Counted from the first letter of the stretch, positions 53,132 to 62,191 are shown. The stretch: 64,000 nt of DNA from Pacificitalea sp040119125 (GCA_040119125.1 JBEDTR010000004.1:124001-188000), one strand, 5' to 3'. Numbers and translations: made by a program. Notes: generated by a model not told the origin, from the sequence alone.

Positions 53132-53977
53132 TCAGGCCTCAAATCGGGCGGATTCCCATGCCAGCATCGCGCGCTTTACCGGGAGCCCCCAGTGATAGCC
53201 GCCCAGGCCGCCGGATTTTCGCATCGCGCGGTGACAGGGAATCAGCCACGAAATCGGGTTGCGCCCGACGGCGGTGCCCACCGCGCGCACCGCTTTGGGG
53301 GAGCCGATCGCCTCTGCGATGGCGCCATAGGTCGTCACATGTCCCGAAGGAATCGCCAACAGTGCCTCCCAGACCTTGATCTGGAACGGTGCGCCAATGG
53401 CGTGGAGCGGTGCTTTTCCGTCTGAGAACGCAGCCTCAACCCACGGCGCAATGGCGGCGGGATCCTCCACAATCCGCGCGGCGGGCCAGCGTCCGCACAG
53501 ATCGGCGTAAGTCGCGTCGCGCCCGGTCTCGGCGGAAAAGCCCAAGCCGCACAGCCCACGATCACTTCCTAACGCCAGCACCTCGCCGAACGGACTGTCG
53601 AACCACCCCGAATGCAGCGTCAGCCCGGCGCCGCCCGCCGCGTAATCGCCCGGTGTCATCGCCTCCCACCGCAGAAACAGGTCATGCAGCCGTCCGCTCC
53701 CCGACAGGCCCAGTTGGTTCGCCGTCTCTAAGGTCGTGCAGCGCTCGCGCAGCAGATGGCGGGCGAGGTCGAGCGTTAGATATTGCTGGTAGCGCTTGGG
53801 CGAGACGCCGACCCATGTGCTGAACACCCGCTGAAAATGGGCGGGGCTCATCCCGATCTGCGCCGACAGGTCATCCAGCATCAGGCCGGGTCCGCCCGCG
53901 TCGATGATGTCGAGCGCGCGGCGCATCACGCCGTAATGGTATGCGGATAATTCGGGGGTGGGGCGGCCGTCGGGCAT
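53132..53977 (-). CDS. AraC-domain methylated-DNA-protein cysteine methyltransferase (Ada-like)
   Basis: The 281-residue protein has an AraC-type helix-turn-helix in its N-terminal 110 residues (LDDLSAQIGMSPAHFQRVF, with YLTLDLARHLL) and a C-terminal O6-methylguanine-DNA methyltransferase domain with the acceptor Cys248 in ISWLIPCHR. The zinc/methylphosphotriester domain of full Ada is absent, as in many proteobacterial two-domain forms. It repairs O6-methylguanine and may regulate its own expression. It is divergent from nth, making a DNA-repair pair. The start at 53977 gives an unbroken AraC domain. Confidence 0.9.
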   Translation of the reverse strand: MPDGRPTPELSAYHYGVMRRALDIIDAGGPGLMLDDLSAQIGMSPAHFQRVFSTWVGVSPKRYQQYLTLDLARHLLRERCTTLETANQLGLSGSGRLHDLFLRWEAMTPGDYAAGGAGLTLHSGWFDSPFGEVLALGSDRGLCGLGFSAETGRDATYADLCGRWPAARIVEDPAAIAPWVEAAFSDGKAPLHAIGAPFQIKVWEALLAIPSGHVTTYGAIAEAIGSPKAVRAVGTAVGRNPISWLIPCHRAMRKSGGLGGYHWGLPVKRAMLAWESARFEA

Positions 53978-54110
53978 GGAGCGATCCTGTGTCTGCACAC
54001 GCCCACAATACCGCAGCGACCCCGAGCGGCGCGACCCGTTTCCTGCGGTTTGCGCAGGCGGGGCCCGCCCGGCGGCTTGTGCGCCCCGCAAACCCGTGCC
54101 AACAAGCCGC

Positions 54111-54755
54111 ATGACCCCGCAATTGCCCTATGCCGACATTGTCGAGATCTTCCGACGCTTCCACGAGGCCGAGCCCGAGCCGAAGGGTGAGCTCGACCAC
54201 GTCAACGCCTATACGCTTGTCGTGGCGGTGGCGCTGTCGGCGCAGGCGACCGATGCCGGGGTGAACCGCGCCACGCGCGAGCTGTTCAAAATCGCCGACA
54301 CGCCGGAGAAGATGCTGGAACTGGGCGAGGCCGCTCTGATCGAGCATATCAAGACCATCGGGCTCTACCGCAACAAGGCCAAGAACGTGATGAAGCTGTC
54401 GCGTATTCTGGTCGAGGAGCATGACGGCGTCGTGCCATCCAGCCGCGCCGCGTTGCAGGCTTTGCCCGGTGTGGGGCGCAAGACCGCCAATGTGGTTCTG
54501 AACATGTGGTGGGGCTATCCGGCGCAGGCGGTCGATACGCATATCTTCCGCGTGGCCAACCGCACCGGGCTGGCACCGGGGCGCGATGTTGTCGCTGTCG
54601 AGCGCAACGTCGAAGACCAAGTGCCCGCCGAATACCAACATCACGCCCATCACTGGCTGATCCTGCATGGCCGCTACCATTGTAAGGCGCGCAAGCCGCA
54701 ATGCCCGACCTGCCTGATCCGCGACATCTGCCTATTCGAGGACAAGACCCAATGA
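54111..54755 (+). CDS. nth: Endonuclease III
   Basis: The 214-residue DNA glycosylase/AP lyase removes oxidised pyrimidines. The helix-hairpin-helix LPGVGRKTANVV holds catalytic Lys124, Asp142 lies in VDTHIFRVANR, and a 4Fe-4S cluster is made by Cys191, Cys198, Cys201 and Cys207 (spacing 6, 2, 5). The family length is normal. The last codon overlaps the adenosine kinase start in ATGA, so the genes are translationally coupled. Confidence 0.97.
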   Translation: MTPQLPYADIVEIFRRFHEAEPEPKGELDHVNAYTLVVAVALSAQATDAGVNRATRELFKIADTPEKMLELGEAALIEHIKTIGLYRNKAKNVMKLSRILVEEHDGVVPSSRAALQALPGVGRKTANVVLNMWWGYPAQAVDTHIFRVANRTGLAPGRDVVAVERNVEDQVPAEYQHHAHHWLILHGRYHCKARKPQCPTCLIRDICLFEDKTQ

Positions 54756-55741
54756 GTGACAAGACCTACCGCGTCGTCGGCATCGGCAACGCCATCGTCG
54801 ACGTGCTGACCCAATGCGATGACAGCTTTCTGGACCTGATGGGTATCCAGAAGGGCATCATGCAACTGGTCGAACGCGATCGCGGCGAGCTTCTGTATGG
54901 CGCAATGACCGAGCGGCGTCAGGCTGCGGGCGGTTCGGTCGCCAATACGCTGGCGGGCTTGGGCAATCTGGGGCTGAAGACCGGCTTTATCGGGCGTGTG
55001 GCCGATGATGCACTGGGGCAGTTCTATGCCAGCAGCATGTCGGATGGCGGCACGGATTTCGTCAATGCGCCGGTGGCAGGAGCGGACTTGCCGACCTCGC
55101 GGTCGATGATCTTCGTGTCAGGCGACGGCGAGCGTTCGATGAACACCTATCTTGGGATTTCTGCCGATCTGGGGCCCGATGACGTGACCGATGCCGTCGC
55201 GGGCGGCACGGAGATCCTGTTTCTCGAAGGCTACCTATATGACAAGCCGCAGGGCAAAGCCGCGTTCGAGCGGGCCGCTTCGGTCTGTCGGGCGGCAGGC
55301 GGGCAGGCGGGGATCGCACTGTCGGATCCGTTCTGCGCCACGCGCCACCGCGAAGATTTCCAGCGGCTGGTGCGTGAACTCGACTATGTGATCGGCAACC
55401 GGCAGGAATGGGAAGCGCTCTACGATTGCGACCTCGACACCGCGCTGGACCGCGCCGCGCAGGACACTCGATTGGCGGTCTGCACCCGTTCCGGCGATGA
55501 CGTGCTGCTCATTCGGGGGGAGGAGCGGATTTCCGTGCCCGTCACACGGCAGGTTCCGGTCGATGCCACGGGGGCGGGCGATCAATTCGCCGCTGGCTTC
55601 CTCTATGGTCTGGCCAATGGTCAGCCGCTGGAAACCTGCGGGCGCATGGGCTGTATCGCGGCGACCGAGGTGATCGGCCATTTCGGCGCGCGCCCGGAAA
55701 CCAGCCTTGCGGATCTGTTCCGCGCCGAAGGCCTGATTTAA
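54752..55741 (+). CDS. Adenosine kinase (PfkB/ribokinase family)
   Basis: The 329-residue kinase starts SDKTYRVVGIGNAIVDVL and has GGSVANTLAGLGNLG in the substrate region and DATGAGDQFAAGFLYGL as the second PfkB signature, with the catalytic Asp. Its combination with IGNAIVDVLTQCDDSF places it with bacterial adenosine kinases, though a related sugar or nucleoside kinase cannot be ruled out. It would phosphorylate adenosine to AMP. It overlaps nth by 4 bases. It is convergent with trm112. Confidence 0.9.
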   Translation: MSDKTYRVVGIGNAIVDVLTQCDDSFLDLMGIQKGIMQLVERDRGELLYGAMTERRQAAGGSVANTLAGLGNLGLKTGFIGRVADDALGQFYASSMSDGGTDFVNAPVAGADLPTSRSMIFVSGDGERSMNTYLGISADLGPDDVTDAVAGGTEILFLEGYLYDKPQGKAAFERAASVCRAAGGQAGIALSDPFCATRHREDFQRLVRELDYVIGNRQEWEALYDCDLDTALDRAAQDTRLAVCTRSGDDVLLIRGEERISVPVTRQVPVDATGAGDQFAAGFLYGLANGQPLETCGRMGCIAATEVIGHFGARPETSLADLFRAEGLI

Positions 55742-55770
55742 CTACCCAAACGGGACCGAGGCGGGCGGGA

Positions 55771-55998
55771 TCAGTCGATCTCGCGCGCCTCATCCACCAG
55801 CATGACCGGAATGCCGTTGCGGATCGGATAGGCCAGATGCGCGGCGCGTGAAATCAGCTCCTGCGCTTGGGCGTCATAGATCAGCACCTGCTGCGTGCGC
55901 GGGCAGACGAGGCTTTCCAGCATGCGGCGGTCGAACTTCGGCACACCATCCGCGTGATGCTCCGGGGACGGGTTGGCCTGTGCAGAATTGTCGGTCAT
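55771..55998 (-). CDS. Trm112-family protein
   Basis: The 75-residue protein has the Trm112 core RMLESLVCPRTQQVLIYD and YPIRNGIPVMLVDEAR, related to the eukaryotic activator of methyltransferases; bacterial YcaR-type homologues often retain only part of the zinc-binding cysteines, as here with one CP pair. Its role in bacteria is not established. It overlaps the Lon-domain gene by 4 bases and is the last gene of a four-gene cluster. Confidence 0.88.
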   Translation of the reverse strand: MTDNSAQANPSPEHHADGVPKFDRRMLESLVCPRTQQVLIYDAQAQELISRAAHLAYPIRNGIPVMLVDEAREID

Positions 55999-56636
55999 TG
56001 CAGTCGTTCCTCATCGCCGCCCCGCAGGGCAAATTCTAGCAAAGTGGTCAAGGTTTCGCGCCGTGTGACAAGGTCCGGCGCCTCGAGCAGTGCCTGTTTG
56101 TCTTCTACATCGAAGGGGCACAGCATCGAGATGGAATTGATCAACAACTCCTCGTCGGCCTCATGCAGGCTATCCCAGTCGGTGTTCAGCTCCTGCGCGG
56201 CGAAATAGCGGCTCAGAAGGTTCAAGAACCCATCCCGGTCCAATTCGGGATCATGTTCGATCCGGCCAAGGTCGCGGTCAAATCCGGCCCAATCGGCGTC
56301 GGCCTTTAGATAGGGTGCGAAGCCTTCGACCTCGCGGGTCATGCGGAACCGGGAAATGCCGCTGAGCGTAATCATGTAGCGCCCGTCTTCGGTTTCGGAA
56401 AACCCGGTGACGCGCCCGGCGCAGCCGATCCGATGCAGGCGGTTCTCGCGCCCTTCGGGGGTTTGCAACGGTTGCACCATGCCGATCAGCCGATGGCTGG
56501 TCTTTAGCGTATCGTCGAGCATCGCAAGGTAGCGCGGCTCGAAAATGTGCAGCGGCAAACGCGCGCGCGGCAAAAGCAGCGCGCCGGGGAGAGGGAAGAC
56601 CGGGATAGACGCCGGCAGGTCAGCAGCGGAAAACAT
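55995..56636 (-). CDS. Lon protease substrate-binding-domain protein
   Basis: The 213-residue protein matches the N-terminal PUA-like domain of Lon protease, without the ATPase and protease parts. FPLPGALLLPRARLPLHIFEPRYLAML at the start is diagnostic in its first portion. Such stand-alone proteins are common in alphaproteobacteria, with unproven function; substrate selection or protein-quality control is suspected. Its neighbours CnoX and Trm112 also point to proteostasis. Confidence 0.92.
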   Translation of the reverse strand: MFSAADLPASIPVFPLPGALLLPRARLPLHIFEPRYLAMLDDTLKTSHRLIGMVQPLQTPEGRENRLHRIGCAGRVTGFSETEDGRYMITLSGISRFRMTREVEGFAPYLKADADWAGFDRDLGRIEHDPELDRDGFLNLLSRYFAAQELNTDWDSLHEADEELLINSISMLCPFDVEDKQALLEAPDLVTRRETLTTLLEFALRGGDEERLQ

Positions 56637-56697
56637 GAGAGAGAACTAGCCCGCCCCCCACGCGCGACAACGGCAAGGGAGGCGGGTTATGGCAGGT

Positions 56698-57618
56698 TCA
56701 GACGAAGATCATCGAGGACAGCTTGCGCCGGCCCTTCAACACGATCGGATCCTGCGGTTTCAGCGCGTCGAAAATGGTGAAAAGCTGCGTTTTCGCAGCC
56801 GCGTCATTCCACTCGCGGTCGCGGCGGAAGACCTCAAGCAGTTGATCGACGGCGTCTTCGACCTGACCGGCGGCATGCAGCGCCTGCGCATAGTCATAGC
56901 GGGCCTGCAGGTCGTCAGGATCGGCGTCGACACGGGCCTGCAATTCAGCGGTGGGACCGGCGTTTTCAGCCTGACGTAACAGCGCGATCTGGGCGCGGGC
57001 GGCTTCGACCTCGGCACTGCCGGAAATGGCGGCGGGGGCGTCCTGCACCAGCGCTTCGGCCTGTTCGAGTTGGTCCATCGCCAGATGCGCGCGGATCAAG
57101 CCGCCATAGGCTGCGGCATTGGCGGGGTCTTCTTCGAGGATCGCGGCAAAGGTTTCGGCGGCATCGGCGGCCTCACCTTCGGTCAGCATGGTCTCAGCCG
57201 CCTCGATGGCATCTGCCAAACCCCCATCGCCAGCCAGCGCGGCAACGCGCTCGACAAAGGCTGTGATTTCGCCTGGCGATACTGCCCCCTGAAAGCCATC
57301 CACAGGTTGACCCTGATGGAAGGCATAGACCGTCGGGATCGATTGCACCCGCAGTTGCGCTGCGACCTGCTGGTTCTGGTCCACGTCGATCTTGACCATG
57401 CGGACCTTGCCCTTGGCTGCCGTCACGGCCGCCTCAAGCGCGGGGCCCAGCGTCTTGCACGGGCCGCACCATGGCGCCCAGAAATCCACGATGACCGGCA
57501 CCTCCTGCGAGGCTTCGACCACGTCGGCCATGAAAGTCGCTTCGGTGCCGTCCTTGATAAGGTCGGTCTGCGCGTCACCCGGGGTGGGTGCGGCGGGGCT
57601 CTGGCCGAATTCCAGCAT
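56698..57618 (-). CDS. cnoX: Thioredoxin-fold co-chaperone (CnoX/YbbN-like)
   Basis: The 306-residue protein has a thioredoxin domain with Cys51-Gly-Pro-Cys54 in WAPWCGPCK, then tetratricopeptide-like helices from about residue 130 to the end. This two-domain shape is CnoX (YbbN), a holdase that protects proteins from oxidative overfolding and passes them to GroEL/DnaK. CnoX proteins may lack reductase activity, but both cysteines are retained here. It lies between xth and the Lon-domain gene on the same strand. Confidence 0.92.
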   Translation of the reverse strand: MLEFGQSPAAPTPGDAQTDLIKDGTEATFMADVVEASQEVPVIVDFWAPWCGPCKTLGPALEAAVTAAKGKVRMVKIDVDQNQQVAAQLRVQSIPTVYAFHQGQPVDGFQGAVSPGEITAFVERVAALAGDGGLADAIEAAETMLTEGEAADAAETFAAILEEDPANAAAYGGLIRAHLAMDQLEQAEALVQDAPAAISGSAEVEAARAQIALLRQAENAGPTAELQARVDADPDDLQARYDYAQALHAAGQVEDAVDQLLEVFRRDREWNDAAAKTQLFTIFDALKPQDPIVLKGRRKLSSMIFV

Positions 57619-57725
57619 CAGAAAGGCTCCCTCGGATAAGCTGTCAGTTGCCTATGGTAGATGGAGTAAACATCGCATTGTTGCAAGACGTGCCCCCGCC
57701 GCCCCCCGTCGCGCCCCGGCAGCGC

Positions 57726-58514
57726 CTAAAGGTCGAAGCTGGCAAAGACCGGCGCGTGATCCGACGGCTTTTCCCAACCCCGCACGGGGCGCAGCACGCG
57801 GCTGGAATGGCCCGCAGCAGCGATGTCCCGCGTGGCCCAGATATGATCGAGCCGCCGGCCCTTATCCGCCCCGTCCCAATCCTTCGCCCGGTAGGACCAC
57901 CAGCTGTAGAGCTGGCCTTGAGGGATGTCCTGCCGCGTGATGTCCACCCAAGCGCCCGCATCTTGCACCTGTGCCAGATGCTCCACTTCGGTCGGGGTGT
58001 GGCTGATGATCTTCAGCAATTTCTTATGGGACCACACGTCATCTTCGCGCGGGGCGATATTTAGATCCCCGACGAGGATCGCCTTCTGCGGCGGTTCAGC
58101 GTGAAACCAGTCCCGCATTTCGGTCAGGTAATCGAGTTTCTGGCCAAATTTCACGTTCACCTCGCGGTCGGGCACATCCCCACCGGCAGGCACATAGAAA
58201 TTGTGGATCGTCACCCCGTTTTCCAGCCGCCCTGCAACGTGGCGCGCATGTCCCAGCGCGGCGAAGTCCTGCTCGCCCGCGTCCTCGATCGGCAGCTTCG
58301 ACAGGATGGCCACACCGTTATAGCCCTTCTGCCCGCGCGCGACCATGTGCTCGTAGCCCAAGGCCTTGAACACGTCATGGGGGATCTTCTCGACCGGGCT
58401 TTTGCATTCCTGAAGGCACAGCACATCCGGAAGTTCTTCGCGCAGCAGTCGCGCGACCAGTTCGGCGCGCAGCCGGACGGAGTTGATGTTCCAGGTGGCG
58501 AGTGAAAAGGCCAT
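57726..58514 (-). CDS. xth: Exodeoxyribonuclease III
   Basis: The 262-residue enzyme of the exonuclease/endonuclease/phosphatase fold acts as an AP endonuclease and 3' exonuclease. Motifs seen are WNINSVRLR with the metal ligand Asn, LCLQECK (Glu), VPAGGDVPDRE, VGDLNIAPREDDVW, and the ending WEKPSDHAPVFASFDL with catalytic Asp-His. The length fits XthA. It is upstream of cnoX, 107 bases away. Confidence 0.95.
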   Translation of the reverse strand: MAFSLATWNINSVRLRAELVARLLREELPDVLCLQECKSPVEKIPHDVFKALGYEHMVARGQKGYNGVAILSKLPIEDAGEQDFAALGHARHVAGRLENGVTIHNFYVPAGGDVPDREVNVKFGQKLDYLTEMRDWFHAEPPQKAILVGDLNIAPREDDVWSHKKLLKIISHTPTEVEHLAQVQDAGAWVDITRQDIPQGQLYSWWSYRAKDWDGADKGRRLDHIWATRDIAAAGHSSRVLRPVRGWEKPSDHAPVFASFDL

Positions 58515-58658
58515 GTGCCGTGCGCTCCTTCGATGATGGAGCCATGGCCTTGCCCTGTGTGATCGCTCGGATCAAGAGTGAATGGGGAATGGCGGGAGGA
58601 GCCTAGATGTCCAACCCCCGGCGGATCGCAGAGGCCCGTCACAGAAACCCTGTCATAG

Positions 58659-58688
58659 AAAACGGCCGCCCCTCCCAAGGCGACCGTT
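58659..58688 (-). terminator. Rho-independent terminator of csbD
   Basis: A 10-base stem with one G-U pair and an 8-base loop ends in TTTTC on the minus strand, about 50 bases after the csbD stop. Confidence 0.75.
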
Positions 58689-58735
58689 CCCGGTGAAGCA
58701 GCGGATAGCTGCTCCGCAAAGGCAGATTGCGAAGC

Positions 58736-58936
58736 TTAGCTATTGCGCTCCAGCCACTGGTCTACGGACGCTTTCGCTTCTTCGCGCGTCTGGCCGTAGC
58801 GTTCCTGAATGACGCCTTCGAGCTGTTCGCGGTTCCCCGCAGCCCGGTCAAGATCGTCTTCGGTAAGGTCGCCCCATTGTTCGCGAGCCTTGCCCTTCAT
58901 CTGTTTCCAATTGCCTTCAACAGTATCCCAATTCAT
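58736..58936 (-). CDS. CsbD-family stress protein
   Basis: The 66-residue protein starts MNWDTVEGNWKQMKGKAREQWG and contains the DL-rich core TEDDLDRAAGNREQLEGVIQ, which is the CsbD domain of small hydrophilic stress proteins. It is expected to be induced in general stress. AGGAGG is in front of the ATG. It is downstream of the DUF1328 gene on the same strand (105-base gap), and the two may share a promoter. Confidence 0.93.
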   Translation of the reverse strand: MNWDTVEGNWKQMKGKAREQWGDLTEDDLDRAAGNREQLEGVIQERYGQTREEAKASVDQWLERNS

Positions 58937-59041
58937 CGGATTTCCTCCTGATTGCGTGAAAAATTTAGGAGCCCCGGCCGCACATTGTGTAGCCGGGTCA
59001 TGTTCAGGTGATGCAGTCCTGACCTACACCGTCCGGCCACA

Positions 59042-59215
59042 TCAGGCCGAAGGCCGTCCACGCACGAATTTTGCGATCAGTGCGACGACGAAAAGGACAA
59101 GGAACACAACGAACAGGATCTGTGCGATACCTGCCGAAGCGGACGCGATCCCACCAAAACCGAGTATGCCGGCGATGATGGCGATGACGAGGAACGTAAG
59201 AGCCCAACCGAGCAT
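59042..59215 (-). CDS. DUF1328 small membrane protein
   Basis: The 57-residue protein MLGWALTFLVIAIIAGILGFG has two hydrophobic helices separated by ASASAGIAQ, which is the full DUF1328 family length. Its function is unknown; homologues are usually near stress genes. AGGAGG is 6 bases before the ATG at 59215, which decides the start over a longer reading. A possible general-stress promoter is at 59245-59270. Confidence 0.92.
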   Translation of the reverse strand: MLGWALTFLVIAIIAGILGFGGIASASAGIAQILFVVFLVLFVVALIAKFVRGRPSA

Positions 59216-59556
59216 GGTAACCTCCTGTGAGTGTCTGGTTTTACAACTCGGAAGGGGTCGCGAAGGTTCCGCATCGGCAGGGAAATTCAGACGGCGCGCG
59301 GCGGTGCTGCCGGACGCAGTGCGGGCATGTTTAAGCCGCGCTGGCTCGCTCACAGGGGGTGCGTCGCAGTGGGCTTCGATGCACCTTTGCGGACTTGAGA
59401 AACGGTGCCCAAGGGTTTGGCGTGCCAGCTGGCGGTGAAGGCGAAGCTGCGCGTGGCTTTACCATTTGGCCCAGTGCTGAACCGCCGCAGCGCCACCCAA
59501 CGGGCGGGCCTATCTGGCGTTTCATAAGTCGCCCCGCGAACCGGACGCCACACCGC
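59216..59556. other. Intergenic region before DUF1328, no gene seen
   Basis: These 341 bases lie between the starts and ends of two minus-strand genes. They hold the DUF1328 promoter candidate (59245-59270). Reading frames here are short or are shadows; their composition and lack of ribosome sites do not support a gene. Confidence 0.5.
59245..59270 (-). promoter_or_regulatory. Possible ECF/general-stress (EcfG-like) promoter of DUF1328-csbD
   Basis: On the minus strand GGAAC (59270-59266) and AGTT (59248-59245) are 17 bases apart, close to the GGAAC-N16/17-CGTT pattern of EcfG. The start would be about 20 bases before the DUF1328 ATG. Many Rhodobacterales lack EcfG, so another ECF factor may act. 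Confidence 0.35.
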
Positions 59557-60543
59557 TCACAGCATCGATGGGACGACCAGATCGGGCGGGCGGTGGCCGT
59601 CCGCGAAGGTCTTGATGTTGATGATGACCTTCTCGCCCATCTCGGCGCGGCCTTCGACTGTGGCGGACCCCATATGGGGCAGCAGAACCACGTTCGACAA
59701 TTCGCGCAGGCGGGGGTTCACCTCGGTCCCGTGCTCATACACGTCAAGCCCGGCCCCGGCCAAGTCGCCTGCACGGAGTTGGCGTGTCAGGGCGTTTTCG
59801 TCGATCACTTCCCCGCGTGAGGTGTTCACGATCACTGCGCCCGGCTTCATCAGCTTCAGCCGACGCGCGTTCATCAGGTGGAAGGTCGAAGGCGTGTGCG
59901 GACAGTTGATCGACACCACGTCCATGCGGCTCACCATCTGGTCGAGGCTTTCCCAATATGTCGCCTCCAGTGGCTCCTCGATCTCCGGGCGGAGCCGTTG
60001 GCGATTGTGGTAATGCACCTGCATTCCGAACGCCCGCGCGCGCCGCGCGGTCGCCTGTCCGATCCGCCCCATGCCCAGAATGCCAAGCCGCCGCCCGCCA
60101 ACCCGTCCGCCAAGAAACGCCGATGGTGCCCAGCCGCTCCATTGGCCGGATTGCATGACTGCCAGCCCCTCCGGAATGCGGCGGGTGACGCTGAGGATCA
60201 GCGCCATGGTCATGTCGGCCGTATCCTCAACGGTCACACCGGGAGTGTTCGACACCAGAATGCCCCGTTGCCGGGCTGTTGCCACATCCACATTGTCGAC
60301 ACCGGAGCCGTAATTGGCGATGAGCTTCAGCTTGTCGCCCGCTTGGCCGATCAGCCCGGCGTCGATCTGATCGGTGATCGTTGGCACCAACACATCGGCC
60401 CGGCGCATCGCGGCGACCAGTTCCTCCCGGCTCATCGGCGTGTCATCGTCGCGCAGTTCGACGTCGAACAACTCCTTCATTCGGGTCTCGACCGCGTCGG
60501 GCAACCGTCGCGTGACGACAACACTCAGGCGCTGGGCGGGCAT
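59557..60543 (-). CDS. D-2-hydroxyacid dehydrogenase (glyoxylate/hydroxypyruvate reductase type)
   Basis: The 328-residue enzyme has the NAD loop LGILGMGRIGQATARRA near 150-165 and the catalytic triad positions: Arg in NTSRGEVIDE, Glu in the segment before YEHGTEV, and His in LLPHMGSAT. It reduces a 2-keto acid such as glyoxylate or hydroxypyruvate. It could supply or remove glycolate in the same metabolism as glcDEF. AGGAGG precedes the ATG at 60543, which excludes a longer reading. It is divergent from the SH3-domain gene. Confidence 0.9.
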   Translation of the reverse strand: MPAQRLSVVVTRRLPDAVETRMKELFDVELRDDDTPMSREELVAAMRRADVLVPTITDQIDAGLIGQAGDKLKLIANYGSGVDNVDVATARQRGILVSNTPGVTVEDTADMTMALILSVTRRIPEGLAVMQSGQWSGWAPSAFLGGRVGGRRLGILGMGRIGQATARRARAFGMQVHYHNRQRLRPEIEEPLEATYWESLDQMVSRMDVVSINCPHTPSTFHLMNARRLKLMKPGAVIVNTSRGEVIDENALTRQLRAGDLAGAGLDVYEHGTEVNPRLRELSNVVLLPHMGSATVEGRAEMGEKVIINIKTFADGHRPPDLVVPSML

Positions 60544-60655
60544 GGCGAACCTCCTCGGGCTTGTCCGGTCTTGCTTTGCGGTGGCAGATTGCTGGGAAAC
60601 GGCGGGCAGCACAAGCGGCGGCACCGCGGAAAACCTTGAGAAAGAGCGGTTTGGC

Positions 60656-61348
60656 ATGTGGCCACAGGCAGGAACGGTCCTCCGGGCCTTGGCGATTCTC
60701 GGCATGGTCGCGGGCGGAATGCCGGTGGTCGGGGCGCAGGCGCAGCAATCCGCGCCCGCGCCGCAGGCGGATCAACGCCCAGCCCCCAATCCCGAGCGCG
60801 GCACGGATACGCCGGCAGAGACGTCTTCCGCGGCCCCGGCGCTTGCGGAAACCGCGGCTGTCGCGCCCCCGGCAGACGCCAAGCCGACGCCCGCCGCGCC
60901 CACAGGCGCCAAACCAGAGGAACGCGGCCCCGTCACCAATTTGCCGCTGCCGCGCTACGTCTCGCTGAAAGCTTCCGAAGGCAACGTGCGGCGCGGGCCA
61001 TCGCTGACCCATCGCATCGACTGGGTGTTCAAACGCCGTGACATGCCGTTGGAGGTCACCGCGGAATTTGGCCATTGGCGCCGAGTGCATGACCGCGACG
61101 GAGCGGGCGGCTGGGTGCATTATTCGCTGATCTCGGGCGTGCGCACCGTCGTGATCGAAGCCGAGCTTCTGGACCTGCGCGCCCAGCCCGAAGCCAAAGC
61201 GCAGATTGTCGCCCGCGCACAGGCCGGAGTGGTCGCGCGGTTGGGTGAATGTTCGGGCGGCTGGTGCCGGATCACCGCCGATGGCTATACGGGATGGGCG
61301 CCGACTTCGGCCATGTGGGGGGTGAAGCCCGACGAGGAGCGCGAGTAA
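60656..61348 (+). CDS. Exported SH3-domain protein
   Basis: The 230-residue protein has an N-terminal signal sequence (MWPQAGTVLRALAILGM, cut near residue 28), a Pro/Ala/Glu-rich linker to about residue 100, and a C-terminal pair of bacterial SH3 repeats (YVSLKASEGNVRRGPSLTHR and VVIEAELLDLRAQPEAKAQI), the SH3_4 family. Such proteins bind peptidoglycan or metal. Function is unknown. Its stop codon abuts the stop of the convergent permease gene with no bases between. Confidence 0.85.
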   Translation: MWPQAGTVLRALAILGMVAGGMPVVGAQAQQSAPAPQADQRPAPNPERGTDTPAETSSAAPALAETAAVAPPADAKPTPAAPTGAKPEERGPVTNLPLPRYVSLKASEGNVRRGPSLTHRIDWVFKRRDMPLEVTAEFGHWRRVHDRDGAGGWVHYSLISGVRTVVIEAELLDLRAQPEAKAQIVARAQAGVVARLGECSGGWCRITADGYTGWAPTSAMWGVKPDEERE

Positions 61349-62191
61349 TTACGCCTCGCGCAACTGCTGCTCGGCATTGCTGCGCCGCCGCGCTGCGCGG
61401 ATGAACGCCAGCAAGAACACCAACGTCATCGTCAGCACCACAGTCGGCGCGGGCGCACTGTCGAGGTAGAAACTTGCATAGACCCCGCTCAGCGATGCGC
61501 CGACCGAAATCGCCACCGCCGTCAGCAGCATCGTTCCGATCCGCCGCACCAGCAGGAACGCGGTCGCACCCGGCGCGATCAGCAGCGCCACCGACAGGAT
61601 GATGCCCACCGCCGTCAGGGCCGCCACGATAGTCAGTGACAGCACCCCCAGCAGCCCGTAATGCAACCAGCCTGTGCGCAGCCCGGACGCCCGCGCCTGA
61701 CCGGGATCGAACGCATGCAGCACCAGATCGCGCCAGAATACGGCGATAAGCCCGGTCACCAGCAGCGCAATCGCCCCCACTTCGACCAGATCGGCGGAAG
61801 AGGTGCCCAGCATGTCCCCGAACAGAACGTGATCGAGGTGCATTTCGGTGGGGATGGCGACATACATGACCAGCCCCAGCGCGAACATGCCGGAGAATAC
61901 GATCCCCATCACCGTGTCCTGCTTGATCCGGCTGTTGCGGTCCAGATACCCGACCGCCAGCGAACAGCCGATCCCCGCACTAAAGGCACCAACCGCCAGC
62001 GGCAGGCCCAGCAGATAGGCCAGCACGATCCCCGGCAGCACGGCGTGGCTGACCGCATCGCCCATCAGCGACCAGCCCTTCAGCACCAAAAAGCAACTCA
62101 GCAGCGCGCACGGCACGGCGACGATGCCTGCGATGGCGAAAGCTTGCTGCATAAACGGCAGCTGGAAAGGTAAGATCAGCGTGTCGATCAT
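61349..62191 (-). CDS. sitD: Metal ABC transporter permease (SitD/MntD-like)
   Basis: The 280-residue permease has about eight hydrophobic helices, with SCFLVLKGWSLMGDAVSHAVLPGIV near residue 35 and GATAFLLVRR near 220, typical of the ABC-3 family for Mn, Fe or Zn. It overlaps the upstream permease gene by 4 bases in ATGA. Paired permeases with this organisation are the SitC and SitD subunits. The metal (Mn2+ likely, Fe2+ or Zn2+ possible) is not decided by sequence. Confidence 0.9.
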   Translation of the reverse strand: MIDTLILPFQLPFMQQAFAIAGIVAVPCALLSCFLVLKGWSLMGDAVSHAVLPGIVLAYLLGLPLAVGAFSAGIGCSLAVGYLDRNSRIKQDTVMGIVFSGMFALGLVMYVAIPTEMHLDHVLFGDMLGTSSADLVEVGAIALLVTGLIAVFWRDLVLHAFDPGQARASGLRTGWLHYGLLGVLSLTIVAALTAVGIILSVALLIAPGATAFLLVRRIGTMLLTAVAISVGASLSGVYASFYLDSAPAPTVVLTMTLVFLLAFIRAARRRSNAEQQLREA

